Notes: generated from the sequence alone by a model not told the origin. Shown: positions 24,376 to 32,610, counted from the stretch's first letter. The stretch is DNA of 64,000 bases from Bacillus amyloliquefaciens DSM 7 = ATCC 23350 (GCF_000196735.1 NC_014551.1:2661001-2725000), one strand, 5' to 3'. A program made the numbers and translations.

Positions 24376-24847
24376 TTTCAGTTCCTCCTTTTCAATGTTC
24401 CCTTCTAAAATCCAATTCATAAAACGAAGCGCCGGCTGACGCAAATAAAAAAGCCTTCCCACCCACATTCAGCCAAGCATTTTATGCGATAGCCAAAAGG
24501 GGCGAAAAGGCTTGCTTTCCGCGGTACCACCCTTGTTTACGGTCATATGAGACCGTCTCATGGATAATTACTATCCGTTTTGATAACGAGTAAACATTGA
24601 CGTTCACTCGGCCGAGTCCTACTCTTCACATTTCAGACCGGCACTCTGAGGCGAGTTCACTTTGGTTTGTTTTTGCCGGCTCTCAGCGTTACCGGCTCTC
24701 TGTGAAAAACTTCAGCAAAGCTACTTATCCTCTTCTGCGCTTTTTATTATGGCGGCTCTTTTATTTAAAAAAGAACCTTCATTTGTTTGTTTTTTCAGTG
24801 TTTTATGATTTTTCTTTTTAGTGTGAATCATTTAATTATTTTTGTTT
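24376..24847 (-). promoter_or_regulatory. Leucine-responsive T-box leader of the ilv-leu operon
   Basis: The minus strand carries the T-box sequence AGGGTGGTACCGCGG (24533-24519). It is followed by a terminator hairpin (about 24513-24449, AAGCCTTTTCGCCC pairing with GGGTGGGAAGGCTT) and a T-run. Upstream stem I has AG-bulge-like repeats and a GAACTCGCC segment whose CTC (24655-24653) is the likely leucine specifier. Uncharged tRNA-Leu should pair with the T-box and form the antiterminator. The leader of about 470 nt fits the size I recall for B. subtilis. Confidence 0.93.
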
Positions 24848-24853
24848 GAACTC

Positions 24854-24882
24854 ATATTACGCTCGTTTACAGGCAGTGTCAA
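24854..24882 (-). promoter_or_regulatory. Sigma-A promoter of the ilv-leu operon
   Basis: On the minus strand TTGACA (24882-24877), 17 bp and TAATAT (24859-24854). This is a near-consensus promoter with transcription starting about 24847. Confidence 0.9.
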
Positions 24883-24928
24883 CAGCATTTTTATAATTAT
24901 TAGACTATTTAGATTAATCAATCTACTT

Positions 24929-24942
24929 TGTATACGCTTTCA
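24929..24942. promoter_or_regulatory. CcpA cre site upstream of ilvB
   Basis: On the minus strand TGAAAGCGTATACA matches TGWAANCGNTNWCA fully. It is centred about 88 bp upstream of the start site, the location from which CcpA activates ilv-leu in B. subtilis. Confidence 0.85.
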
Positions 24943-24967
24943 TTACTGATACAAAAGGATCGGTAAA

Positions 24968-24984
24968 TGTTAAAAGTTTTTATA
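24968..24984. promoter_or_regulatory. TnrA-like box upstream of ilvB
   Basis: TGTTA-N7-TTATA resembles the TnrA box TGTNA-N7-TNACA with one mismatch. TnrA represses ilv-leu in B. subtilis. In AT-rich DNA such a match can be chance. The rest of 24850-25130 is AT-rich, and I saw no convincing CodY box. Confidence 0.35.
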
Positions 24985-25132
24985 ATTTTTTTGTTAATCT
25001 CTTAAGATTACATGAAATTTTTCCGTTCATATACGAATATGTCACATTTTATTCCAAGATTTTTCACGGTCTTTCCGTCCCGCCTGTCAGATATTCAGTT
25101 CAGATTGAACAGGCTCTTTATACAGACATACG

Positions 25133-25141
25133 CATACACTA
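25133..25141 (+). promoter_or_regulatory. Possible sigma-K -10 element of ysnD
   Basis: CATACACTA fits the sigma-K -10 pattern CATAnnnTA, 18 nt before the ysnD start. No AC at the expected -35 spacing is visible, so this is weak. Confidence 0.3.
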
Positions 25142-25159
25142 TTCTTATCTCGTGAAGAA

Positions 25160-25522
25160 ATGAGTGATGTCATGAATAAGATGTTATCAGGCATGCAGGG
25201 CCTGCCTCCTGGATTTCCGCCTTTACCGGTTTTACCGCCGCAGTCTTATTATCCTCCGGCTCCGATGCATACAGCCCCATATCAGGCCGGTCCTTCTTTT
25301 CAGCAGGGATTTCCGCCATCCGGTTACGGGCAGCAGACCCCGCAAAGCACGCTGGCATTCTCCGGACAGCAATTCGTCCCGTACCCTTATACATCCGGGT
25401 ACTACGGCCAAACCTTCAGTGACGTCGGAGGAAGCCTCGGCACCGGGACACATCCCGGCGCACTCGGAGGCGGTTTCAGCGGCGGCCATACCGGCTTCAG
25501 CGCTCCAAGCGGATTCAGATGA
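25160..25522 (+). CDS. ysnD: YsnD-like spore coat protein, Pro/Gly/Tyr-rich
   Basis: This 120-aa low-complexity protein is rich in Pro, Gly, Tyr, Gln and Ser. The N-terminal third is proline-rich (GLPPGFPPLPVLPPQ, YYPPAP); the C-terminal third is glycine-rich (GGSLGTG, GALGGGFSGG). No signal peptide or enzymatic domain. In B. subtilis the gene just beyond ilvB in this orientation is ysnD, an inner coat protein, so the identity rests on position and composition. The start is uncertain: ATG 25160 has a weak GTGAAG upstream, and an ATG four codons later is possible. It ends at a terminator shared with the next gene. Confidence 0.72.
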   Translation: MSDVMNKMLSGMQGLPPGFPPLPVLPPQSYYPPAPMHTAPYQAGPSFQQGFPPSGYGQQTPQSTLAFSGQQFVPYPYTSGYYGQTFSDVGGSLGTGTHPGALGGGFSGGHTGFSAPSGFR

Positions 25523-25525
25523 TAT

Positions 25526-25556
25526 AAAAAACCGGCCCCGCACGGCCGGTTTTTTC
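25526..25556. terminator. Bidirectional terminator between ysnD and the 61-aa gene
   Basis: AACCGGCC/GGCCGGTT with a 6-nt loop (25530-25551), flanked by A and T runs. Confidence 0.88.
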
Positions 25557-25560
25557 TTAC

Positions 25561-25746
25561 TTACAGGGTATAACGGTCATTCCATTGATTCAATTCCTGC
25601 TCCGTATAGTAATCAGCCCTTGAAACCTCAACAATAATTAAACCGCATTGAGTGATTAAAAATTGTTTCAGCTCCTCAAACAGCTCATCTTTTCCGCAAA
25701 AGATGGTTTCTATATTGTAATTCTTATATGCAAATGCGTACTTCAA
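25561..25746 (-). CDS. Unrecognised 61-aa protein
   Basis: I do not recognise this gene. It starts at a TTG (25746) 9 nt behind a strong GGGAGG and ends just before a shared terminator, so expression is well supported. The product is small, acidic and soluble. Its sequence suggests a short beta strand (YAFAYKNYNIETIF), a helix (KDELFEELKQFLI), a hydrophobic strand (GLIIVEVS) and a hydrophilic tail. A sigma-E-like promoter lies at 25788-25815 on the same strand, and the neighbour across the terminator is a coat gene. A sporulation role is therefore possible but only inferred. Confidence 0.7.
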   Translation of the reverse strand: MKYAFAYKNYNIETIFCGKDELFEELKQFLITQCGLIIVEVSRADYYTEQELNQWNDRYTL

Positions 25747-25787
25747 AAGCTAATTCCTCCCGCTGTCTTTCTATCGATTATTGACAA

Positions 25788-25815
25788 AATGTATGATAGA
25801 AATTAGATAATTTAT
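25788..25815 (-). promoter_or_regulatory. Sigma-E-like promoter of the 61-aa gene
   Basis: On the minus strand ATAAATT (25815-25809), 13 bp and CATACATT (25795-25788), which matches the sigma-E -10 CATACAnT. The -35 is imperfect. The start would lie about 35 nt before the TTG. Confidence 0.4.
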
Positions 25816-25951
25816 CACTCAAGGGCGCCTTAAGTATCTTTATACATATATTTATTACGGTAAATATTACATTAAGTTTCATTTATATTAAAATTACTTT
25901 ACAATTTTCATAAAATACGGAACTTTTGTTTCGTAAAAAAATAAAATACAA

Positions 25952-25990
25952 AAAAACCTCAAACCCATTGACAGGGCTTGAGGTTTTTAA
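25952..25990. terminator. Terminator of the downstream tRNA-Arg unit
   Basis: ACCTCAAGCCC pairs with GGGTTTGAGGT (one G-U pair) round a loop, flanked by A and T runs, so it is usable in both directions. It lies a few bases after the 3' end of the tRNA. The region 25816-25951 before it is very AT-rich and has no gene I can support. Confidence 0.85.
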
Positions 25991-25995
25991 TTATA

Positions 25996-26069
<74 letters not shown>

Positions 26070-26095
26070 ATGAAAATCAAATCGTTCTGCTGATC

Positions 26096-26124
26096 ATTTT
26101 ACCATGATGTCAGCGAATTTACAA
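26096..26124 (-). promoter_or_regulatory. Promoter of tRNA-Arg copy 1
   Basis: On the minus strand TTGTAA (26124-26119), 17 bp and TAAAAT (26101-26096) preceded by TGG (extended -10). Confidence 0.7.
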
Positions 26125-26136
26125 TATGGTCATCCG

Positions 26137-26190
26137 ATAAAAAAGGCCAGCGGCATCAGTTTTCACTCTGATGTCACCAGCTCTTTTTTT
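26137..26190 (-). terminator. Terminator of tRNA-Arg copy 2
   Basis: On the minus strand GCTGGTGA-CATCAG pairs with CTGATG-CCGCTGGC (several G-U pairs, one A-C mismatch), followed by TTTTTT. Confidence 0.65.
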
Positions 26191-26193
26191 GTA

Positions 26194-26267
<74 letters not shown>

Positions 26268-26300
26268 AAGATTTTGCTTTATGTATCAGCGACAAGATTT

Positions 26301-26329
26301 ATTATATACAGGTTCATATCATAAGTCAA
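26301..26329 (-). promoter_or_regulatory. Strong promoter of tRNA-Arg copy 2
   Basis: On the minus strand TTGACT (26329-26324), 17 bp and a perfect TATAAT (26306-26301), about 28 nt before the mature tRNA 5' end. Confidence 0.85.
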
Positions 26330-26381
26330 TATTTTTTCAGAAACTTTTTATGGGGAAGAAAGAAATCTTCCCCATCACATG

Positions 26382-26891
26382 TTAAAAGCTGATTGTATTC
26401 CTCAAGTCCTTCAATTCCTGACCTGTTTCGTCGTAAAAAGCCATGGCGCCTTCACTTTCTGTGAGAGTAAGAATGGCATAGCTTTTCACATTGCGGACTC
26501 TCGGAAGGCGGATGCTCCCCGGGTTAATCAAAAGCTTGCCCCGAAGCACTTCACTTCCGGCAATATGCGAGTGGCCGAAGCAGACAATATCCGCTCCAAG
26601 CTCTTCCGCCCGGTAAAAAACAGTTAAAAGTGACTGTTTAATGCCGTGAAGATGTCCGTGAACGGCCAGGATTTTCTTTGAACCGGCATCCAGCAGGAGT
26701 TCGTCCTGAAATCCGCCCCCAAAGTCGCAGTTGCCTTTCACCGTATGATACGGTGTGAGCGCAGGATGTGCGGCGTCAAGCTCTGAATCACCGCAATGAA
26801 TCATCAGATCCACTTCGTCTTCGTGCCGCTTCGCGATCGTTTCCAGTTCGTCTTCAAGGCCGTGACTGTCACTTATCATCAGCACTTTCAT
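26382..26891 (-). CDS. ysnB: YsnB, YfcE/MJ0936-type metallophosphoesterase
   Basis: The 169-aa calcineurin-like phosphodiesterase carries the metal-ligand motifs in order: ISDSHG near residue 6, HCGDSE near 36, GNCD near 58, HGHLHG near 83 and GHSH near 108. The physiological substrate is not known for this subfamily. I start at the ATG at 26891, 9 nt after GGGGGAG, rather than an upstream ATG (26918) inside rdgB. It follows rdgB by 16 nt in the operon ending here. Confidence 0.92.
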   Translation of the reverse strand: MKVLMISDSHGLEDELETIAKRHEDEVDLMIHCGDSELDAAHPALTPYHTVKGNCDFGGGFQDELLLDAGSKKILAVHGHLHGIKQSLLTVFYRAEELGADIVCFGHSHIAGSEVLRGKLLINPGSIRLPRVRNVKSYAILTLTESEGAMAFYDETGQELKDLRNTISF

Positions 26892-26907
26892 TGCATTACG
26901 CTCCCCC

Positions 26908-27495
26908 TTACGCATCAAGCAGCTTTGACAGTTTCTTGAGCGCTTCAGCCCTGTGGCTGATTTTGTTTTTCTCAGCGCTTGTCAGCTGGGCCATGGTTTT
27001 ATCTTTATCCTTTACAATAAAAATGGGATCATAGCCGAACCCGTTATCTCCCTCGGGTTCTTCTGCAATATATCCTTCAACATGGCCTTCGACCGTTTTG
27101 GTTTCCTGCCCCGGCATGCTGACGGCAAGGGCGCAGCGGAAACGGGCCGTACGCTGCTCTTTTTCGATGCCTTTTAATTCTGACAGCACCTTGTCCATAT
27201 TCGCTTTATCATCTTTTGCTTCGCCTGCATAACGGGCTGAATAAACGCCCGGTCTGCCTCCCAGGTTGTCCACTGATAAACCGGAGTCGTCCGCAATGAC
27301 CATTTTGTTTACGGCTTTTGCCACCGCTTCCGCTTTTAAAATGGCGTTTTCTTCAAAGGTATGTCCGGTTTCTTCAATTTCTTCCGTAAATCCGATTTCC
27401 GCCAAAGAAGAGACACTGTAGCCTTTCGGTTCGAGTATTTCTTTAAATTCTTTCACTTTTCCCGGATTGTGTGTCGCAATAATGGCTTCTTTCAC
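26908..27495 (-). CDS. rdgB: dITP/XTP pyrophosphatase (RdgB/HAM1 family)
   Basis: The 195-aa house-cleaning enzyme hydrolyses non-canonical purine triphosphates (ITP, dITP, XTP) to monophosphates, protecting DNA and RNA. Family signatures: ATHNPGKVKEF at 7-17, ADDSGL near residue 68, FGYDPIF near 150 and the C-terminal SHRAEAL. Known as ysnA in B. subtilis. It lies 21 nt after rph and 16 nt before ysnB. Confidence 0.95.
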   Translation of the reverse strand: MKEAIIATHNPGKVKEFKEILEPKGYSVSSLAEIGFTEEIEETGHTFEENAILKAEAVAKAVNKMVIADDSGLSVDNLGGRPGVYSARYAGEAKDDKANMDKVLSELKGIEKEQRTARFRCALAVSMPGQETKTVEGHVEGYIAEEPEGDNGFGYDPIFIVKDKDKTMAQLTSAEKNKISHRAEALKKLSKLLDA

Positions 27496-27516
27496 GCTGA
27501 TCAGGCCTCTCTTTCT

Positions 27517-28254
27517 TTATTTCAGTTCAGGCAATGTATCTCCAAGCACTTCTTTTTGTTTTTGAATAAGCGTCTGGATTCCTTTTTCGGCAAGGCTTAA
27601 CAGTCCGTTTAAATCTTCACGGGAGAATGTGGCTTCTTCGCCCGTCCCTTGAAGCTCCACAAAACGTCCGCTTCCCGTCATGATGATATTCATATCGACT
27701 TCAGCCGCTGAGTCCTCTTCATAATTCAGATCCAAAAGAAGGCCTTCTTCTTTATCCATCCCGACAGAAATGGCCGCGAGATAGTCTGTCACAGGAGAGG
27801 TTTTGATAACGCCGCTTTTTACGAGTTTGCCGGCCGCAATGGCCATTGCCAAGAAAGCGCCGGTAATGGAAGCCGTTCTTGTTCCGCCGTCCGCTTGAAT
27901 GACGTCACAGTCGATCCAGATCGTCCGTTCGCCGAGCTTCTCCAAATCAACGACGGCCCGGAGCGCGCGCCCGATCAGACGCTGGATTTCCATCGTTCTT
28001 CCGGAAACCTTTCCTTTTGAAGATTCTCTTATCGTTCTTTGATTCGTGGCGCGGGGAAGCATGCTGTATTCCGCTGTGATCCAGCCTTTTCCTCCGCCGC
28101 GTAAAAATGGCGGCACCCGGTCTTCCACTGATGCATTACAGATGACCTTTGTGTTTCCCGCTGTAATTAAAACAGAGCCCTCCGGGTGAGTGATAAAATC
28201 CAAATCAAATGTGATAGGTCGCAGCTCATCGTGCTGTCTTCCGTCGTGTCTCAT
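27517..28254 (-). CDS. rph: RNase PH, tRNA 3'-end nuclease
   Basis: The 245-aa phosphorolytic exoribonuclease trims tRNA precursors. The signature [16 protein letters not shown] lies near residue 50, followed by [14 protein letters not shown], and the catalytic aspartates are in [15 protein letters not shown]. Full length. The adjacent rdgB and ysnB share its transcript. Confidence 0.96.
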   Translation of the reverse strand: MRHDGRQHDELRPITFDLDFITHPEGSVLITAGNTKVICNASVEDRVPPFLRGGGKGWITAEYSMLPRATNQRTIRESSKGKVSGRTMEIQRLIGRALRAVVDLEKLGERTIWIDCDVIQADGGTRTASITGAFLAMAIAAGKLVKSGVIKTSPVTDYLAAISVGMDKEEGLLLDLNYEEDSAAEVDMNIIMTGSGRFVELQGTGEEATFSREDLNGLLSLAEKGIQTLIQKQKEVLGDTLPELK

Positions 28255-28305
28255 ATTTTACCTCCGATTATATGTACATAAACCTTTTGTTCCGGATTGT
28301 GAATA

Positions 28306-28340
28306 AAGAAAGAGGCAGCCGGAACGCTAACCTCTTTTTT
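28306..28340. terminator. Probable terminator after gerM
   Basis: An AAAGAGG/CCTCTTT stem with a partly paired loop (AGC/GCT), with T-rich flanks on both sides. The tail in the minus direction (TTTCTTTATT) is broken, so it may be leaky into rph. Confidence 0.5.
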
Positions 28341-28363
28341 ACTAGTATATCAAAAATCGCAAA

Positions 28364-29449
28364 TTAAAAACTACCCGTATTCACTTGGGACGGCCTCGAA
28401 ACAGGTTTTGAAAGGGATTCTCCTTTTTCATTCACCAGTTCTGACTTTCCGTTTACTTTTATAGAAACACTTTTTATCGACGGCTGTTCTGTTAATGTGA
28501 GGACGATGCTGTCCAGTACGCCCGATGATACCATTTTTGTTTTTTCATCGGCGCTTCCGTAAATAGAGCTGTTAAAATCAAGTGTAACCTGGCCGTCTTT
28601 TACTTTCGGCTTGCTGAGGAGCTTAACATCGTTATTAAAGTCCGTCAAAAGCCCGCTTGCTTTGCCCGGTCCGTCGGCGAGCTGCTCAACGGCTGCGGTG
28701 ATGTCGTTTGTTTCTGAATTGTCAATCCGCTTTGTGACAGGCACGTAGTATTCACTGGTCTCTGTTTCCGCCAGATAATACACAGTCAGCGGATGGGTGT
28801 CTGTCAGATCATTCACTCCGGCGGTTTCAATATTAATCCCGTCTTTTCTGCTTAAGTCGCCCGTAATCGGCGTGCCGCCCACAGGCATTTCTTTCAGTTC
28901 ATGCCCGTTAATTCTGATTTTGACTTTATCTATTGAGCTGAATTGGGTAAGCGTCCATGTAATCGATTGCAGGATTTTTTGTTCGTCTTCTTTTTTGTAG
29001 TTTTTAAATTCCTTCGAAAAATCAGCGACGGCGGTACCGTCTTTTTTAATGTCAACATTTACCGTCGTATCCGCAGGGAGCACCGCTCTGAAGCCATTCG
29101 GCAGGATTTCTGACACAGGCCCTCCCTGAACCAAATACTCAAGGGCCTGCTTTGCGGTTCCCTCACTGTTCGGAAGAGGCAGTGTCTGTGCTGCGACATA
29201 GCCGTTTTTATCAATCAGATACAGCTCTCTCATGACTGTATTGGCCGGCTGATCGGCTTTAGATGTGCCGTTTTTTTCTGACTGCGTTGATTTCGCCTGA
29301 ATTCCCGCTTCATCTTTTACATATGAAATGTCTTGAGGCGGGTCGATTTCCCCGGCTGTTTTATCGGATTGAAACAAACCGCATCCTGATAATACAAAAG
29401 CCGAAGTAAGACATGTTGCAGCAATGACTGCAGGTCCTTTTTTCAGCAT
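28364..29449 (-). CDS. gerM: GerM, spore germination/sporulation lipoprotein
   Basis: This 361-aa protein is exported and lipid-modified: a hydrophobic signal ends in LSGC with the lipobox cysteine C23. Two GerMN domains follow (about 85-200 and 225-340), each with the pattern of strands ending in KIRINGHEL or SVSIKVNGK. In B. subtilis GerM is needed for engulfment and germination and helps seat the SpoIIIA-SpoIIQ channel; it is made under sigma-E. A sigma-E-like promoter lies at 29480-29510. Confidence 0.95.
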   Translation of the reverse strand: MLKKGPAVIAATCLTSAFVLSGCGLFQSDKTAGEIDPPQDISYVKDEAGIQAKSTQSEKNGTSKADQPANTVMRELYLIDKNGYVAAQTLPLPNSEGTAKQALEYLVQGGPVSEILPNGFRAVLPADTTVNVDIKKDGTAVADFSKEFKNYKKEDEQKILQSITWTLTQFSSIDKVKIRINGHELKEMPVGGTPITGDLSRKDGINIETAGVNDLTDTHPLTVYYLAETETSEYYVPVTKRIDNSETNDITAAVEQLADGPGKASGLLTDFNNDVKLLSKPKVKDGQVTLDFNSSIYGSADEKTKMVSSGVLDSIVLTLTEQPSIKSVSIKVNGKSELVNEKGESLSKPVSRPSQVNTGSF

Positions 29450-29479
29450 ACTTTTCCCTCCTAAGGCTGTTTGTACTAT

Positions 29480-29510
29480 GATGTATACGAGCCCTGTGCG
29501 GGAAATAGAC
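29480..29510 (-). promoter_or_regulatory. Sigma-E-like promoter of gerM
   Basis: On the minus strand GTCTATTT (29510-29503), 15 bp and TATACATC (29487-29480). It keeps the ATACA core of the sigma-E -10 and most of the -35. Confidence 0.5.
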
Positions 29511-29520
29511 CGGGATGCGC

Positions 29521-29553
29521 AAAAAAACCCGCCGTAAACAGCGGGTTTTTTGA
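29521..29553 (-). terminator. Terminator of racE
   Basis: AAACCCGC/GCGGGTTT with an 8-nt loop and a T-run on the minus strand, immediately after the racE stop. Confidence 0.88.
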
Positions 29554-29554
29554 T

Positions 29555-30373
29555 TTATTTTCTGATCGGCTCTTGAAGGGAGATGCACTCGACATGGCCG
29601 ATTTCATGACCGAACCAGTCTTCGGCAATTTTTGCGAAGCCGTTCCGCTCTCCCGTTGTTAGAAACTGATGCTCCGGTGCATGTTTCGATTGGTTTAACA
29701 AACCTTTATAAGACAAAATGGTGCTCACTTCTCTCGCTGTCTCGTCTCCGGAGGAAATGATTTTCACATGCTTTCCCATATAATCCTGAATCGGATCTTT
29801 TAAAATCGGATAATGCGTGCACCCTAAAATCAAGGTGTCAATTGCTGTACCTTTTAAAGGCTCAAGCGATGCTTCGACCGCTTCCGCCGCCGATTCCTGA
29901 AGAAACCGTCCGCTTTCCACAAACGGCACCAGCAGCGGGCAAGCCATGTTCTCGACTTGAAGGTCTGCATTTAATCCGAGCAGCGCCTGCTCATACGCTC
30001 GGCTTTTAATGGTATTTATCGTGCCGATGACGCCGATATGCTGATTTTTCGTGACCTTGATCGCCGTTCTCGCACCCGGCTGAATGACGCCGACAACCGG
30101 TATATCCGTTTTGCGCTGAATATCCTCCAAGGCAATGGCCGTGGCCGTATTACAGGCGATCACGAGCATTTTGATATGGTGGTTTTCCAGCAGGTAATCG
30201 GTCATTTCCCACGTGTATTGAAGAACTTCTTCTTCAGGACGCGGGCCGTACGGGCAGCGTTTTGTATCTCCCACATAGATGATATTTTCCTTCGGTAGCT
30301 GTCTCATGATTTCCTTGGCAACGGTTAACCCGCCAACCCCGGAATCAATGACTCCTATCGGCTGTTCCAACAA
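29555..30373 (-). CDS. racE: Glutamate racemase
   Basis: The 272-aa cofactor-independent racemase makes D-glutamate for peptidoglycan (and for poly-gamma-glutamate where made). The two catalytic cysteines are C74 (VIACNTATA) and C185 (LGCTHYPI), and the N-terminal [13 protein letters not shown] motif is intact. It lies 7 nt after ysmB. Bacillus often has a second racemase (yrpC); the context identifies this as the essential racE. Confidence 0.95.
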   Translation of the reverse strand: MLEQPIGVIDSGVGGLTVAKEIMRQLPKENIIYVGDTKRCPYGPRPEEEVLQYTWEMTDYLLENHHIKMLVIACNTATAIALEDIQRKTDIPVVGVIQPGARTAIKVTKNQHIGVIGTINTIKSRAYEQALLGLNADLQVENMACPLLVPFVESGRFLQESAAEAVEASLEPLKGTAIDTLILGCTHYPILKDPIQDYMGKHVKIISSGDETAREVSTILSYKGLLNQSKHAPEHQFLTTGERNGFAKIAEDWFGHEIGHVECISLQEPIRK

Positions 30374-30380
30374 AATCGCC

Positions 30381-30821
30381 TCATTTTCTTTTCATTTCAT
30401 GCTGCAGTTTCAATAATGACTTTTCGAAGAGGGCTGTTTCTTCTTCGGAAAATGTCTCAAACATGTCCCGCAAATAAGCCTGCCTTTTCAAAATCACTTC
30501 CTGGATAATACGCTCTCCTTCAGCGAGAAGATGAATTCTGACGACACGTCTGTCAGCTGGGTCTTTAACCCGCTCGACAAGCTTATTTTTTTCCATGCGG
30601 TCTATCAGATCCGTCGTCGTGCTGCAAGCCAAATACATTTTGCCTGATAATTCGCCTATTGTCATATCCCCCAATTCATAAAGCCATTGAAGCCCCACGA
30701 ATTGCGGCGGTGTAATTGAATATTGGTTAAGGATTTCTCTTCCTTTTTGTTTAATGATCGCAGCGATATGGCGGAGTGATTTTTCGATATCCGCAACATG
30801 CTCTACAGATTTTGATGTCAT
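30381..30821 (-). CDS. ysmB: YsmB, MarR-family regulator
   Basis: The 146-aa winged-helix protein shows the MarR signature [16 protein letters not shown] (about 92-107) after the recognition helix region [19 protein letters not shown]. The ligand and targets are unknown. I start at ATG 30821, 8 nt after GAGGG. A GTG five codons upstream has no ribosome-binding site. Co-transcription with racE (7-nt gap) suggests a link to cell-wall metabolism, but this is inference. Confidence 0.9.
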   Translation of the reverse strand: MTSKSVEHVADIEKSLRHIAAIIKQKGREILNQYSITPPQFVGLQWLYELGDMTIGELSGKMYLACSTTTDLIDRMEKNKLVERVKDPADRRVVRIHLLAEGERIIQEVILKRQAYLRDMFETFSEEETALFEKSLLKLQHEMKRK

Positions 30822-30965
30822 TTGTCCATCCCTCACTCAAGGATCTTTCTGGGCTATGCGCTCCGTGTCTATTTTCCTTCTTTTTTTAAAAAAATGCAAG
30901 ACTGACGGAGAAAAAGGGAAAGCCGGGATTTTCACCGCATGCCCATTTTCCTGGGCGCCAACACA

Positions 30966-31002
30966 AATAACCGGCTCCTTCTCGTAAAGAAGGAAAACCG
31001 GC
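30966..31002 (-). terminator. Probable terminator of gerE
   Basis: CCGG-TTTTCCTTCT pairs with AGAAGGA-GCCGG, followed by a modest TTATTTG tail on the minus strand. It lies just after gerE. Confidence 0.6.
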
Positions 31003-31007
31003 AAGAA

Positions 31008-31232
31008 TCAGAGCTCTAGCTCACCCATTCTAAGAAGCTCGACAACAGCTTGCGAACGCCCTTTCACACCTAACTTCTGCATGGCATTTGAAATGTGATT
31101 CCGTACAGTTTTTTCACTGATAAATAGCTCGCTTGCAATTTCCTTTGTTGTCTTGTCTTGAACGAGCAATTCGAATACTTCTCTTTCTCTTTTGGTCAGC
31201 AGCGGCTTTGATTGAAAATCTTTCTCCTTCAA
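31008..31232 (-). CDS. gerE: GerE, late mother-cell transcription factor
   Basis: The 74-aa protein is a LuxR-type helix-turn-helix domain alone ([11 protein letters not shown], then [26 protein letters not shown]). In B. subtilis it modulates sigma-K coat genes in the mother cell. It starts at a TTG (31232) behind AAGGAGG. A well-matched sigma-K promoter lies at 31297-31325, as expected. Confidence 0.97.
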   Translation of the reverse strand: MKEKDFQSKPLLTKREREVFELLVQDKTTKEIASELFISEKTVRNHISNAMQKLGVKGRSQAVVELLRMGELEL

Positions 31233-31296
31233 GTATTGTAATCCTCCTTGCTAAGGTGAGAGCGAATCTGAAACGAATGGGTTTATATAGTCAAGA

Positions 31297-31325
31297 TATC
31301 ATATGTAAAGGGCGCTTCGGAGGTG
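31297..31325 (-). promoter_or_regulatory. Sigma-K promoter of gerE
   Basis: On the minus strand CACC (31325-31322), 16 bp and CATATGATA (31305-31297), which fits mACm-N16-CATAnnnTA. Confidence 0.75.
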
Positions 31326-31352
31326 ACGTCACTTAGAGAAATAGTTATCTGC

Positions 31353-31790
31353 TCAGGAGAGCAGGATGCCTTTCTCCCGCTCCGTCCAGCTGACCGCTTT
31401 GCCGCTTGTCTTTGACACTTGAACCATAACGACGGAACCGGTAAAGCACGGCAGGCCTGACTCATTTTCTCCAAGGTAATGAAGGGTGACGGACGCATTT
31501 CCGACAGAGCTTGCTTTGACATGAATCCGCAGGTTTTCATACGGCATCACCTGACGCATATAGTCGCACTGCTGGCTTGCGACGACCGTCATCGTTTCCG
31601 AATTTTGCGCTGATATGCCCCGCTGTTTAAAATAAGCGATCCGGGCTTCTTCAAAATAGATGAAAGGGATTACATTATTCATATGGCCGAACATATCCGT
31701 TTCTGAAAACCGAACCGTCACTTCAGTGAAGAAAGAAAACGACTGTCTCCACTCTTCAAACGGGATGTCAATATATTGCGGTTGTTTCAT
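31353..31790 (-). CDS. ysmA: YsmA, 4-hydroxybenzoyl-CoA-type thioesterase
   Basis: The 145-aa hot-dog fold acyl-CoA thioesterase shows the motif FSETDMFGHMNNV (about residues 30-42), whose aspartate is catalytic in the family. The substrate is unknown. I start at ATG 31790 with AAGGAGC upstream. A long in-frame extension overlaps sdhB and its terminator and is not coding. The ribosome-binding site begins directly after the sdhB terminator's T-run, so there is no room for a separate promoter; expression should come from read-through of sdhCAB. Confidence 0.88.
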   Translation of the reverse strand: MKQPQYIDIPFEEWRQSFSFFTEVTVRFSETDMFGHMNNVIPFIYFEEARIAYFKQRGISAQNSETMTVVASQQCDYMRQVMPYENLRIHVKASSVGNASVTLHYLGENESGLPCFTGSVVMVQVSKTSGKAVSWTEREKGILLS

Positions 31791-31806
31791 CACCTTCAGC
31801 TCCTTA

Positions 31807-31845
31807 TAAAAAAACCTCTCCCGTGCGGAAGAGGCTCTTTTTTTC
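31807..31845 (-). terminator. Terminator between sdhB and ysmA
   Basis: CCTCTTCC/GGGAGAGG (one G-U pair) with a short loop and TTTTTTT on the minus strand, 5 nt after the sdhB stop. Confidence 0.85.
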
Positions 31846-31849
31846 TTTC

Positions 31850-32608
31850 TTATACTCTGTCGCTTCCGAAGAAATTGCGGAATGCTTGTAAATTCGTATC
31901 TCTGTTCAAAGCAGCGATTGAAGTCGTGAGCGGAATGCCTTTCGGGCAGGATTGAACACAGTTTTGTGAATTCCCGCAATCTCCGAGGCCGCCGTCTGTC
32001 ATTAAAGCTTCTAAACGTTCTGACTTGTTCATCGCGCCCGTCGGATGGGCGTTAAACAGACGCACTTGCGACATCGGGGCAGGCCCCATGAATTTCGATT
32101 TGCTGTTGACATTCGGGCAGGCTTCGAGGCAGACGCCGCATGTCATGCATTTAGACAATTCATATGCCCACTGGCGGCGTTTTTCCGGCATTCTCGGTCC
32201 CGGTCCCAAATCGTAAGTCCCGTCAATCGGCACCCATGCTTTCACTTTTTTCAGTGAATCAAACATTCTGCTGCGGTCCACCTGAAGGTCACGGACAACC
32301 GGGAATGTTTTCATCGGTTTCAGACGGATCGGCTGTTCCAGCTTATCAACCAGCGCCGTACATGACTGGCGCGGTCTTCCGTTGATGACCATGGAGCAGG
32401 CGCCGCATACTTCCTCAAGACAGTTCATGTCCCATGCAACCGGCGTCGTTTTCTCCCCTTTTGCATTAACGGGATTTCTGCGGATTTCCATCAGGGCAGA
32501 AATCACATTCAGATTCGGACGGTAATTGATTTCAAATTCTTCATCGTATGGCGCGCTTTCGGGCGTATCCTGGCGTGTAATGATAAACCGTATCTTTTTC
32601 TCACTCAT
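31850..32608 (-). CDS. sdhB: Succinate dehydrogenase iron-sulfur subunit
   Basis: The 252-aa subunit passes electrons from SdhA to the haem/quinone subunit SdhC at the membrane. Cysteine groups for [2Fe-2S] (CLEEVCGACS near residue 67), [4Fe-4S] (CMTCGVCLEACP near 154) and [3Fe-4S] (CVQSCPKGIPL near 219) are visible, although the exact cluster assignment needs alignment. Two nt after sdhA; last gene of sdhCAB before a terminator. Confidence 0.96.
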   Translation of the reverse strand: MSEKKIRFIITRQDTPESAPYDEEFEINYRPNLNVISALMEIRRNPVNAKGEKTTPVAWDMNCLEEVCGACSMVINGRPRQSCTALVDKLEQPIRLKPMKTFPVVRDLQVDRSRMFDSLKKVKAWVPIDGTYDLGPGPRMPEKRRQWAYELSKCMTCGVCLEACPNVNSKSKFMGPAPMSQVRLFNAHPTGAMNKSERLEALMTDGGLGDCGNSQNCVQSCPKGIPLTTSIAALNRDTNLQAFRNFFGSDRV

Positions 32609-32610
32609 GA

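Noticed and set aside
24376..24468. Longer ilvB start upstream of 24375
   Set aside because: The extra codons lie within the T-box leader and its terminator, and the ribosome-binding site precedes 24375.
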